From an uncultured Faecalibacterium sp. (GTDB lineage: Bacteria > Bacillota > Clostridia > Oscillospirales > Ruminococcaceae): a stretch of 32,190 nt of DNA. Positions 7,046 through 14,495 of the stretch are shown one piece after another. Positions within the stretch are counted from its first letter, which is position 1, and each line of letters starts with the position of its first letter. The translations under genes and the position numbers were made by a program. A model generated the notes under the pieces. The model was given only the letters and a program-made list of their open reading frames with translations, was not told where the DNA came from and searched no databases. The stretch is taken from contig CAKSXW010000016.1 in the NCBI GenBank assembly GCA_934518555.1, positions 1-32,190 on the forward strand. The letters are read 5' to 3'.

Positions 7046-7293
7046 CGTTATACAAAAAGGCCTTTAAGGTTTTGGATGATGAATAGACTTATCTGTTTAT
7101 TAATGTCCCTATTGTACCATAGCCGCCGCTGTACAGATATGCCCTGTCCGTTGCCCTATGCTGCGCCGTCGCTATCTTGCGGGCTTTCTTTGTCAAGGTG
7201 CAGTGTCGGGCCGGAGGCGGGGAAGCATGGAAAGGGGAAGGCGTTCCGCCTGCTCTGCCGGGCCGGTTGCCGTCAGCCTAAACCGACGATAGC

Positions 7294-7380
7294 CTAAATG
7301 AGCTTGTTTTCCAGGTGGTGCTTCATCCACCCGTCCAAGCAGACAAAGGTTGCCTGTTTCTCAGGACCCTGCAGAAATAA
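7294..7380 (-). pseudogene. C-terminal fragment of a lost gene
   Basis: A minus-strand frame bounded by a stop at 7383 reads GPEKQATFVCLDGWMKHHLE and NKLI before a TAG stop at 7294-7296. The composition looks like a true protein tail and the setting is mobile debris. I do not recognise the family; an integrative element gene is a guess. Confidence 0.3.
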
Positions 7381-7411
7381 TTAGGGTTATCTAAAAAACT
7401 AAAACACAGAA

Positions 7412-7480
7412 TGGTCAATCTGACCAAAAATGCAGGAATTGTTTATAATTATTAGGATTTTTTTATAATTATATTGACCA
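7412..7480. promoter_or_regulatory. TGGTCA/TGACCA half-sites upstream of the lacI-type gene
   Basis: TGGTCA-ATC-TGACCA at 7412-7426 is a perfect inverted repeat. A third TGACCA at 7475-7480 overlaps the -35 box of the promoter. Between them the 11-bp sequence TTTATAATTAT is directly repeated at 7442 and 7462, 20 bp apart. The arrangement suggests a second operator system, bound by an unknown regulator. Confidence 0.4.
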
Positions 7481-7502
7481 TAAAGTTGGGTGGTGTTACT
7501 AT
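7474..7502 (+). promoter_or_regulatory. Promoter of the lacI-type regulator
   Basis: TTGACC at 7474-7479 and TACTAT at 7497-7502 are 17 bp apart. Confidence 0.65.
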
Positions 7503-7518
7503 AAGAAATAGAAAATAC

Positions 7519-7530
7519 TAAAACGTTTTA
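7519..7530. promoter_or_regulatory. LacI-family operator TAAAACGTTTTA
   Basis: A perfect 12-bp palindrome with the central CG typical of LacI-family operators starts 17 bp downstream of the -10 box and 40 bp before the start codon. It should allow autoregulation. No second copy was seen before the pectinase gene. Confidence 0.6.
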
Positions 7531-7569
7531 CTTTCTCTGCGGTACGTTGCTTCAGAAGGGGATCAGTGC

Positions 7570-8703
7570 ATGGGGAAACGTGTAACAATTCGAGATATTG
7601 CGGAAGAGGCAGGGGTATCAACTGGGACCGTACATCGGGCCATTTATGGGAAAAAGGGAGTTGGAACAGATATTCAGCAGAAGATTTTAGAGATTTGCGT
7701 CCAACGGGGCTACCAGATGAATTCTGTGGCTTCGGCGCTCAAGCGCACACCGTTGCGGGTGGTAGGAGCATTTCCGGTTCCCGACGGAAAAGGCCGCTTT
7801 TTTTATTCTCATGTATGGCAGGGATTCCGCCGGGCTATTGATGAGGTACGAGATTATAATGTGGACGCAGTAGAGGTGTTCTATTGGCAAGGGACAGATC
7901 ACGATCAAAATGAGGAGTTGCGAACCTGTTTTGATCGATATCACGGAGAAATTGATGCGCTGGTCACTATTGGACATTCCAGCCAAGCCAGTCGAGAAGC
8001 GTTGCGGATGTATGTAGAGCATAACATACCAGTTTTCCTTGCTTGTGATGATATTCCGGACTGTGGACGCATCAATTGCGTACAGGCAAATTATGATATG
8101 ACAGGAAGAATGGTAGCCGAGCTTCTAACCAGCCAGATTCCTGAAAGAAGCACAATCCTGCTCTGTTGCGGCGACATATCAATCCCCTCCCATTATCAAA
8201 CTGTTTCAGGCTTTGAACACTATGTACAGGAGAACCATTTGAAATCAATGATTTTAAAGCTGTATGGCTATGATGATGAATTTGATTTGAGAGAACGGAT
8301 GCGTGCGGAGTTGAAACGCAATTCTGAAATTAGGGGTGCATTCAGCGTCAGTGCCCGGCTAAGCGTGCTGCTGGCGGAGGAAATCACAGCAACAGAGAAA
8401 CAGGATGATATCCGTATTGTAGCCAGCGATCTGTTTGATGAAACGATTCAAAATATGGAGCGTGGTATTGTAAAGAATATTGTATACAAGCGTCCAGAGG
8501 AACAGGCATATTGTGCGGCAAAACAGATGAGTAATTATCTGCTGAAAGGGCAGCGTCCAAGCGTGGATGTTCAATACATTGAAAGCTGTATTATTTTTAG
8601 AAGCAATCTGGACATGTACCGGCAACAGGAACACAGGTGCTCATCCAACAACACAAACGGTTCTGCTTTATTGTTTTCCAGACGTTCCTCTACACTTTTG
8701 TAG
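7570..8703 (+). CDS. LacI-family transcriptional regulator, 3' end altered by a transposase relic
   Basis: The 377-residue product has an N-terminal helix-turn-helix (VTIRDIAEEAGVSTGTVHRA, residues 5-24) and the hinge region, followed by a periplasmic-binding-protein-like effector domain that would bind a sugar. The natural end appears to be near residue 355 (RSNLDMYR). The last 20-25 residues are translated antisense to a transposase N-terminus, so the tail is foreign; the core is intact and probably functional. AAGGGG lies about 9 nt before ATG 7570. GC content is clearly lower than in the flanking chromosome, which suggests transfer. The neighbouring pectinase suggests a role in pectin or galacturonate response, which is inference. 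Confidence 0.85.
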   Translation: MGKRVTIRDIAEEAGVSTGTVHRAIYGKKGVGTDIQQKILEICVQRGYQMNSVASALKRTPLRVVGAFPVPDGKGRFFYSHVWQGFRRAIDEVRDYNVDAVEVFYWQGTDHDQNEELRTCFDRYHGEIDALVTIGHSSQASREALRMYVEHNIPVFLACDDIPDCGRINCVQANYDMTGRMVAELLTSQIPERSTILLCCGDISIPSHYQTVSGFEHYVQENHLKSMILKLYGYDDEFDLRERMRAELKRNSEIRGAFSVSARLSVLLAEEITATEKQDDIRIVASDLFDETIQNMERGIVKNIVYKRPEEQAYCAAKQMSNYLLKGQRPSVDVQYIESCIIFRSNLDMYRQQEHRCSSNNTNGSALLFSRRSSTLL

Positions 8704-8741
8704 GTGTCCAGAATCGACATCTTCTGATATTTCTTTCCCAT
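8634..8741 (-). pseudogene. Transposase N-terminal fragment
   Basis: From ATG 8741, after a GGAGG site, the minus strand encodes MGKKYQKMSILDTYKSVEE and then RLENNKAEPFVLLDEHL. This resembles the start of IS1182-like DDE transposases (a Lys-rich start, then a segment ending LLxEHxDF). The frame then runs into the lacI coding region and stops making sense. The rest of the element is gone. Confidence 0.5.
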
Positions 8742-8745
8742 GGCT

Positions 8746-8859
8746 TTTCCTCCACTTTGCTGGCGTTGTTGCGGCCTTATCACCTGTAATTATACCAAAT
8801 TAGTGGAGGAAAGTCAGATATATTTGATGCACTAAAGCCTTGCTATCACTGGCTTTTTT
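8746..8859. repeat. Inverted repeat and weak terminator behind the lacI-type gene
   Basis: TTTCCTCCACT (8746-8756) and AGTGGAGGAAA (8802-8812) form a perfect 11-bp inverted repeat that includes the ribosome site of the transposase fragment. Just after it, AAAGCC/GGCTTT with an 11-nt loop and a T run (8834-8859) looks like a weak plus-strand terminator. Together with 8860-8999 this is the intergenic region before the pectinase; no convincing -35/-10 pair was found there. Confidence 0.45.
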
Positions 8860-8905
8860 GTGTTTCGCAATCGACTAAGTTCATATAGTTAGGAGGTGAC
8901 TGGGA

Positions 8906-8950
8906 ATGAGGTGCGGAACGTACGGTCAGCACAGGAGTCCACTTGGATAA
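8906..8950 (+). CDS. Possible 14-codon leader ORF upstream of the pectinase
   Basis: ATG 8906 is preceded at the ideal distance (7 nt) by AGGAGGTG (8891-8898), the strongest ribosome site in the window. It encodes MRCGTYGQHRSPLG and ends at 8950, 49 nt before the pectinase start. It could be a translated leader that influences the downstream gene, or the residue of a deleted gene or intron end. Confidence 0.3.
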   Translation: MRCGTYGQHRSPLG

Positions 8951-8999
8951 GAGGCTGACCCTGAATCTCAACGGTCTTGACGATGAAAGAGGTAACATC

Positions 9000-11618
9000 A
9001 TGAGAAAAAAGAGAAAAAAGATTTTGGCACTTCTCCTCAGCGCCTGTATGCTGGTTTCAATGCTGGTGACCCCGGTTTCGGCTCAGGGGTATAGTGATGC
9101 CGACAGTATTCCCAAGTGGGCCCAGAGTTTTGTGGCTCGTTGGACTGAGGCAGGCACTATGTTGGGCATTGGCAACAATCAGGCCGCCCCTAATAAAATA
9201 CTGCAGACTGCCCGTATGATGTTCCGGGCACTGAACATGAAAGCGGACCGCGATGCGCCGGTTTTGGGAAATACCTCCTCCACTGTTATCCTCCGGAATG
9301 GCGCAGCTTCCAACCTGCTGACGGTGGGTACATCCTCTGTCACAGTGAAAACCGGCACCACTGTCTCCACGCTGTTCAGCCAGATCCGGGCGAAAGACGA
9401 GGGCGTGCAGCAGTACCGCGTGACCGACAGCGGCGATGTAGAGAAGAGCGGCGACGCAGTGATTGCCGAGGGTGACAAGCTGGTGGTGACCTCCTCCAAC
9501 GGAAAGGTCGAGTTCACCAATGCGCTCCATGTCAAATCGGCGCTCAGCAGCAGCAAGGAGTATTGGGACGACCAGACTTACTCCCAGATTGATGAGACCG
9601 TGAACGCCAATACTCCTATATTCCGGGATGTGGACTATGTGGTAACAAGTGAGAAATATGCCGGCCTGGTCCGCAAGATGACCGAGGAGTACTATGTGCT
9701 TGAAAATGAGACATCGGTGCCAATGACACAGACGGTGGACGACTACACCAGGGCTATCCAGACTGCCATTGACGACGCCACTGCGGAGGGCGGCGGACGG
9801 GTCGTGATTCCGGCGGAAGAGGGCGCCACAAGGGAAAATCCAACAGTGTACTACACCGGCTCCATCGAAATTAAGAGCAACGTAAACCTCCACATTGAAG
9901 AGAATGCGGAACTGCGGTTTGTGCGCAACATCTCCAATGAGTATTACCCCATGGTCCTCTCCAGTTTTGAGGGTAACGACACCTATAACTACGCTTCCCC
10001 CATCCGCGCCTTCCACGCAGAAAATATCGGCCTCACTGGCAAGGGAACGATCAATCCCCAGGCGGACGCTGTAAACTGGCTGGCTTGGAAGCGTGGAAGC
10101 TATGGCCAGCCCGCACAGTCCACGGTGGTCAATGTGCTGGTGCAGCAGTGGAGCGACGGGGCTTATCCGGTGAAGTACCGCCTGCTGAATGACGGCGAAA
10201 CCCCGCTGCCCGCCCAGATCCCCACCATGGATATCGACTGGAACGATATCACCAAGGTGACTATGATCGACACCCCCACAGTGGATGATAACGGCGATGC
10301 CATTACTCCCATGAAGTCCCTGCTGCGGCCCTGTACGGTGGAAACTTACGCCTGCAAGAATATTCTGATTGAGGACATCAGGATCATCAACTCCCCCATG
10401 TGGGAGGTCCACCCCCTGCGCAGCCGGAATGTGCTGGTCCGGGGCCTGGATATCAACTCCCACGGCGCTAACAACGACGGCGTGGACCCCGAATCCACCT
10501 GCTATGTGGTGATTGAGAACTGCTCCTTCGATACTGGTGACGACTGCATTGCCATCAAGTCCGGCAAAAACCGGGACGGCTACAGCCGGGGCCAGGTGGG
10601 CGGCGAGCCCAGCGAGAACCTGATTGTGCGCAACAGTGTTTTTGCCGACGGCCACGGCGGCGTTACCGCCGGCAGCGAGTGTACTGGCGGCGTACGCAAC
10701 GTGTTTGCCACCGACAACCACTATGACAGTGTCAACCTGCAGCAGGTGCTGCGCTTCAAGACGAATTCCTACCGCGGCGGCCTGATCGAGAACATCTACT
10801 TTAAGGACAGCACGGTAGCCAAAGCGTCTAACGCTTTAATGTACGGCGAAACCCAGTATACCGCCGGCTCCGCACAGGACAGAGAAGGCGACCTGGGTCC
10901 CTACACCCCCCAGCTGAAGAACGTGTACATGTCCAATATTACCGCCGGTTCGCCGGATTCTGCTGTAAACGCCAAGAACGCCATTTATTACACCGCCTAT
11001 GAACGGGCTCCCATGACCGACATCAAGGTCAAGGATGTGACGGTATACGGCGTCAAGAATCAGTTCAATCTGGTGAATGTGAAGAACTTTGAGCTGGATA
11101 ATGTGAAGATTAGTCTTGCCGACGATGTGGCCAATTTGACCACCTACAATACCGTACCTATCACTATGGAGAGCCTAAAGCTGACCGTGGCGGGTGTAGA
11201 TTACCCCCTGACCGAGGGGAGCAAGGTTCAGTTGCCTGACAATGTGGATAAGACCGGGATGGGCACAGTCAGCGGCGTGATTACAACTGCGGACGCCAAG
11301 TTTGCCGACGGCCAAGGGACAGTCAAGGTTTATCTGGATCGCGGCGTGGTAAATGCCGACAATAAAAAGCCGATTATTACCCCTTACAATGCCGCGGTTT
11401 CCAAGGCCGGCGAAGAGAAGTACAATTTCACAGTGGAAATCCCTCTGACCGATAAACCAAACTACCAGTATTCCTACCGTCCGGAAACGGAACTGGAAAA
11501 TATGCTTCCCGGCAACCACATCATCTCTGTTGTGGCTACCGGCGAGAAGTATGACCAGAACACCTGGAACTACAATATGGTCTGCCAGAGCACCGATTCT
11601 ACCCAGGTTAAGGATTAA
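9000..11618 (+). CDS. Secreted GH28 polygalacturonase with an SLH-like segment
   Basis: The 872-residue protein has a signal peptide (about 1-28, cleavage after VSA), then an S-layer-homology-like segment (about 31-80, beginning YSDADSIPKWAQ), a beta-type module to about residue 190 and a right-handed beta-helix of glycoside hydrolase family 28. GH28 catalytic signatures occur in order: NNDGVD (491-496), TGDDC (512-516), GHGG (551-554) and RFKTN (585-589), matching NTD, DD, GHG and RIK of the family. It should hydrolyse homogalacturonan or oligogalacturonides outside the cell; exo action is plausible from the size. An LSAC motif lies inside the signal peptide but the hydrophobic stretch continues beyond it, so lipidation is unlikely. 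AAAGAGG precedes ATG 9000; the in-frame extension to 8943 lacks a ribosome site. C-terminal residues from about 740 are uncharacterised beta-rich sequence. Confidence 0.88.
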   Translation: MRKKRKKILALLLSACMLVSMLVTPVSAQGYSDADSIPKWAQSFVARWTEAGTMLGIGNNQAAPNKILQTARMMFRALNMKADRDAPVLGNTSSTVILRNGAASNLLTVGTSSVTVKTGTTVSTLFSQIRAKDEGVQQYRVTDSGDVEKSGDAVIAEGDKLVVTSSNGKVEFTNALHVKSALSSSKEYWDDQTYSQIDETVNANTPIFRDVDYVVTSEKYAGLVRKMTEEYYVLENETSVPMTQTVDDYTRAIQTAIDDATAEGGGRVVIPAEEGATRENPTVYYTGSIEIKSNVNLHIEENAELRFVRNISNEYYPMVLSSFEGNDTYNYASPIRAFHAENIGLTGKGTINPQADAVNWLAWKRGSYGQPAQSTVVNVLVQQWSDGAYPVKYRLLNDGETPLPAQIPTMDIDWNDITKVTMIDTPTVDDNGDAITPMKSLLRPCTVETYACKNILIEDIRIINSPMWEVHPLRSRNVLVRGLDINSHGANNDGVDPESTCYVVIENCSFDTGDDCIAIKSGKNRDGYSRGQVGGEPSENLIVRNSVFADGHGGVTAGSECTGGVRNVFATDNHYDSVNLQQVLRFKTNSYRGGLIENIYFKDSTVAKASNALMYGETQYTAGSAQDREGDLGPYTPQLKNVYMSNITAGSPDSAVNAKNAIYYTAYERAPMTDIKVKDVTVYGVKNQFNLVNVKNFELDNVKISLADDVANLTTYNTVPITMESLKLTVAGVDYPLTEGSKVQLPDNVDKTGMGTVSGVITTADAKFADGQGTVKVYLDRGVVNADNKKPIITPYNAAVSKAGEEKYNFTVEIPLTDKPNYQYSYRPETELENMLPGNHIISVVATGEKYDQNTWNYNMVCQSTDSTQVKD

Positions 11619-11714
11619 GAATTTATAATTGTTCTCAGATAAGCATTCTTCCCGAAACAAATGGGCCGCTGCATAAGACGGTCGTTTCTCCCACCTTGGG
11701 GGTATTACCATTGT

Positions 11715-11753
11715 AGCAAGCAATGGACCGGTATATACCGGCCCGTGCTTGCT
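11715..11753. repeat. Nested palindrome downstream of the pectinase
   Basis: AGCAAGCA (11715-11722) pairs with TGCTTGCT (11746-11753) and encloses the 14-bp perfect palindrome CCGGTATATACCGG (11728-11741). No T run follows, so it is not a standard terminator. It sits in the 11619-11780 gap, where no gene is seen. Confidence 0.5.
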
Positions 11754-11780
11754 GGTGGCTGACTGCCCCCAAACCCCTGT

Positions 11781-11808
11781 AAGGACCGGCGCATTGCGCC
11801 GGTCCTTT
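11781..11808 (+). terminator. Terminator after the pectinase region
   Basis: A 12-bp perfect stem AAGGACCGGCGC/GCGCCGGTCCTT with loop ATT and trailing T residues. Confidence 0.85.
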
Positions 11809-11921
11809 TAAGCTACCTTCGGTGTCTGCTGCCCTGCGGGGGAACGAGAGATTACCGTTCTTCCTGGTGCTGTTCCCGCTGTTTTTCTTCTTCGGTCAAG
11901 TCCAAGATTCTGGAGGTAAAA

Positions 11922-11971
11922 AACGCCAAGGTTCCGCTTTTTCAAAAGCAGGACCTTGGCGTTCTTTTTTT
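11922..11971. terminator. Bidirectional terminator AACGCCAAGG/CCTTGGCGTT
   Basis: A 10-bp perfect stem has T residues after it on both strands. On the minus strand it ends the small membrane-protein gene; on the plus strand it is a second stop for the island. Confidence 0.85.
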
Positions 11972-12029
11972 GCGTAGTTCTTTTGGTCAGCTCCGGTACC
12001 ACTGCCGGGGTTTGATAAGGCCTCCCCCC

Positions 12030-12218
12030 TTACAGGGCAAACCCCACCCCCAGGAGTACCAGCAGCACCGACAGACACAGGCAGCTTACCCCATTCCGCC
12101 GTTCCGTAAAGGCCTCTATGGAGCACTTGTCCCGCTGCTTCGAGCGGTCCAACTGGGTGGCTCCCACATAAGCAGCGCACCCGGCCCCCATCAAAAGAAC
12201 AAAAGCGATCCAGATCAT
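12030..12218 (-). CDS. Small two-helix membrane protein, unknown function
   Basis: The 62-residue product starts MIWIAFVLLMGAGCAAY, a hydrophobic helix, followed by a charged loop (DRSKQRDKCSIEAFTERR) and a second helix (about 45-62). ATG 12218 is chosen because GGGGAG lies 8 nt upstream; an in-frame upstream codon at 12239 has no such site. It begins 24 bp after the stop of the lipoprotein gene, so it probably ends that transcript. No family is recognised. Confidence 0.55.
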   Translation of the reverse strand: MIWIAFVLLMGAGCAAYVGATQLDRSKQRDKCSIEAFTERRNGVSCLCLSVLLVLLGVGFAL

Positions 12219-12242
12219 GATCCTATCTCCCCAAAACAAACT

Positions 12243-13379
12243 TTAAAACTTGATCTTCCACACATGGTCGGTGCGGTCGGTGCCGTTGGCATAATGGATG
12301 GCACCGGATTCAAACAATACATAGATGCCGCCGTCCGGGGCGTCTGCCAGAGCCTCGGTCATGGGCATGGCGGTGACTGCCTCGGTCTGGCGGCGGCTGT
12401 CCAGCACATAGGCTGGCACCTCCCGGCCATTGACGGGCACCCGGGCATCCTCCGGCTGGTTCCGGTCCAGGGCATACCGCAGCAGGCAGGCGTTGTTCTT
12501 GCGGCCATAGGACTGGCTCAGGGTCACTGCTCCCTCCTTGACCACCACGCCCTGGATCTTGTTGGGGGCCACCAGCACCACATCCGGCTGGGCGTAGCGG
12601 TCCCCGGGGGCCACCGTAAGACCGGTATCCCCTTCCGGCATCTCATAGCCCAGGATGTAGCACCCCAACTTTTCCCCCGCAGCGTCCAGGGTGGTGTAGT
12701 CCATGCCCTCCGACAGCCCATAGTCGGCCCCGGGGTGGTAGAAGTTACCCACCCAGAGCACCCCCTCCGAGAAGCTCAGGAAGGAGGGTGACACCGGCAC
12801 CGGGATGCTGTGCTCCACAGTGACTGTATGGCTGCCCTGGGGCGGCAGGCTGCTGAGGGGGATGGCAAGGATGGTGGTGCGGCCCTCCGTATCTTTTGTT
12901 CCCGAAAGGTACAGGGTGGTGTCGCTGACAGCGACGCCTCCCACATGGCCCTCAAAGGGCAGATCGCCGGGCTTTTTCAGCTGGTACTCTGCCACCAATT
13001 CGCCGGTGGCGGTGTCCACCGCCAGGATGGCCGAGCTTTTGCCCTTGGTGGAGTAGTAGCCTGAGATGTACAGGATGCCTGTGGCATCGCAGAGGTCCAT
13101 GCCCTGGGGGATCAGGTTTTCTGCCAGGGCCGGGATCAAAAACTGCCGCTGGGCCCGGGTCAGAAATGCCTCAAACTCCCGGCGGCCCTGGTAGGTCTCT
13201 GCTGCCACGGTGGCCGTCTGGGTGTAGAGCATCTTTTCTTCCGGGGCCGGGGCAGCAGCAGAAGCCGCCGCCGGGGCCGAGGAGGCCGGCAGAGAGGCAG
13301 CGATGGTGCCGCAGCCTGCCAGCAGCACCGCTGCCAGCCCTAAACTGCAAAGGAACTGGGTTTTGTGGAAACCACGCAT
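12243..13379 (-). CDS. Lipoprotein, probably beta-propeller, unknown function
   Basis: The 378-residue product has a signal peptide with lipobox LAGC (lipid Cys23) and an Ala/Ser/Pro linker to about residue 48. The rest is repeated beta-strand sequence with patterns like DATGILYISGYYS, ILAVDTATGELV and GGVAVSDTTLYLSG, as in YncE- or PQQ-like propellers that read out as DLCDATG-type blades. It would be tethered to the outside of the membrane, maybe as a binding or sensing protein; no catalytic residues are identified. AAAGGAG is 8 nt before ATG 13379. It lies 26 bp after the PHP gene and is likely cotranscribed with it. Confidence 0.7.
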   Translation of the reverse strand: MRGFHKTQFLCSLGLAAVLLAGCGTIAASLPASSAPAAASAAAPAPEEKMLYTQTATVAAETYQGRREFEAFLTRAQRQFLIPALAENLIPQGMDLCDATGILYISGYYSTKGKSSAILAVDTATGELVAEYQLKKPGDLPFEGHVGGVAVSDTTLYLSGTKDTEGRTTILAIPLSSLPPQGSHTVTVEHSIPVPVSPSFLSFSEGVLWVGNFYHPGADYGLSEGMDYTTLDAAGEKLGCYILGYEMPEGDTGLTVAPGDRYAQPDVVLVAPNKIQGVVVKEGAVTLSQSYGRKNNACLLRYALDRNQPEDARVPVNGREVPAYVLDSRRQTEAVTAMPMTEALADAPDGGIYVLFESGAIHYANGTDRTDHVWKIKF

Positions 13380-13405
13380 AGGAACTGCTCCTTTCTGGGC
13401 AGGGG

Positions 13406-14422
13406 TCACCGACGGAATTCTTCCGGCCGGAAGGCCCGGGTACGGGCGGCTTTTCCGTCGGCGGTAAGCACCGAGAAGTACACATAGGGGGCCTTGTCCG
13501 GGATGTCAAACTCTGCATGGGTCACCGGCGAGCCGTCGGGGTTGCAGATGTTCCGGGCCACCTTGGGGCTGCCGTGGGCAATGATCCGCTGGGCCGGGGT
13601 GCAGTCCAGGGTCACATGGTTCCGGTCAAAGGTCAGGTTGGTGATGGTGGGGCCGGTGGTGGCGTAGAAATCCCCCTTTTCCAAGGCCTCGATCACCGAC
13701 TGGTACTCCAGGTCCTTGGCCAGCACCTGGGTCCAGGCCCCAAAGGAATCGCAGAGCAGGGTGCCAAAGGGCTCCTTGTTGTGGTTGTCGTCGGCTCCAT
13801 GGACAAACAGGAACTTGCCCCGGCGCAGCAGCTTGTCAAAAAGGGCCAGGTTGCTCTCGCCGCCGCTGATAAGCTGGGAGCCGGTGTTGAACATTTCCAG
13901 GCTGAAACAGCCCTGGTAGCTCAGCACGTCCTCCTCCGCCTCCATGGACCAGCAGGGGTGGTTGTAGGCCACCAGATAGCCCCCATGCCGGGCTTCGTCT
14001 ATAAACTCCTGGACATAGGTCCGGTAATACCGCCGGGGCCCCAGGTTGCCCAGGTGCTTCCGCTGCTGTGCCACCTCCAGGGGCATATACTTGCAAAAGT
14101 TGGAGTCAAAGCCCACGATGGCGGTGTTGTGGGGGTCCTTGGCCAGCAGATTCAGGTGGATCTCCGGCCGGAAGGGGTCAAAGGCAGCAGTGTGGGAGGG
14201 CCGGATATAGGCCTCGTAGCCTGTCAGCAGGAGAAGATCCGGGGTGGAAAGGGCGGTGTGGTCGTAGGGGGCCTCGTGGTCGGTAATGGCCAGAATGGAG
14301 TAGCCTGCCTCCCGGTACGCCTCCACCAGCTGTTCCGGGGTAAGTCTGCCGTCCGAAAGGGTGGAGTGGGAATGCAGATTGGCACGGTACTGCTTTGCTT
14401 GGGGGGTAATGTACGCAAACAT
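13406..14422 (-). CDS. PHP-domain metal-dependent phosphoesterase
   Basis: A 338-residue protein with a PHP domain: HSH at residues 17-19, TDHE at 47-50, Glu70 and His89, then NHPCWS and HGADDNH later. These are the metal ligands of the family. The standalone PHP proteins hydrolyse phosphate mono- or diesters. The gene lies just downstream of a glycerophosphoryl/sugar-type ABC operon and may act on its imported substrate, in the position that UgpQ holds in E. coli; this is inference. AAGGAG lies 6 nt before ATG 14422. A terminator separates it from the ABC operon. Confidence 0.82.
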   Translation of the reverse strand: MFAYITPQAKQYRANLHSHSTLSDGRLTPEQLVEAYREAGYSILAITDHEAPYDHTALSTPDLLLLTGYEAYIRPSHTAAFDPFRPEIHLNLLAKDPHNTAIVGFDSNFCKYMPLEVAQQRKHLGNLGPRRYYRTYVQEFIDEARHGGYLVAYNHPCWSMEAEEDVLSYQGCFSLEMFNTGSQLISGGESNLALFDKLLRRGKFLFVHGADDNHNKEPFGTLLCDSFGAWTQVLAKDLEYQSVIEALEKGDFYATTGPTITNLTFDRNHVTLDCTPAQRIIAHGSPKVARNICNPDGSPVTHAEFDIPDKAPYVYFSVLTADGKAARTRAFRPEEFRR

Positions 14423-14447
14423 GGTATGCTCCTTTCCCGTGAGCAAA

Positions 14448-14473
14448 AAGGGCAGCCGCCGTGGGCTGCCCTT
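14448..14473 (-). terminator. Terminator of the ABC importer operon
   Basis: On the minus strand the stem AAGGGCAGCC/GGCTGCCCTT is followed by TTTTT, 23 nt after the end of the second permease gene. Confidence 0.85.
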
Positions 14474-14495
14474 CTCGCGATTTTTGCCTGATCTC

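Noticed and set aside
8943..8999. N-terminal extension of the pectinase
   Set aside because: The extra 19 codons have no ribosome site and would bury the signal peptide; ATG 9000 with AAAGAGG gives a normal secretion signal.
9057..10721. 554-residue frame antisense to the pectinase
   Set aside because: It lacks a start signal and motifs, and the plus strand has all GH28 catalytic signatures.
6209..11702. ACCTTGGGGG shared at about 6209 and 11693 as possible element ends
   Set aside because: Only ten bases match, GC-rich sequence makes this likely by chance, and no other end structure agrees.
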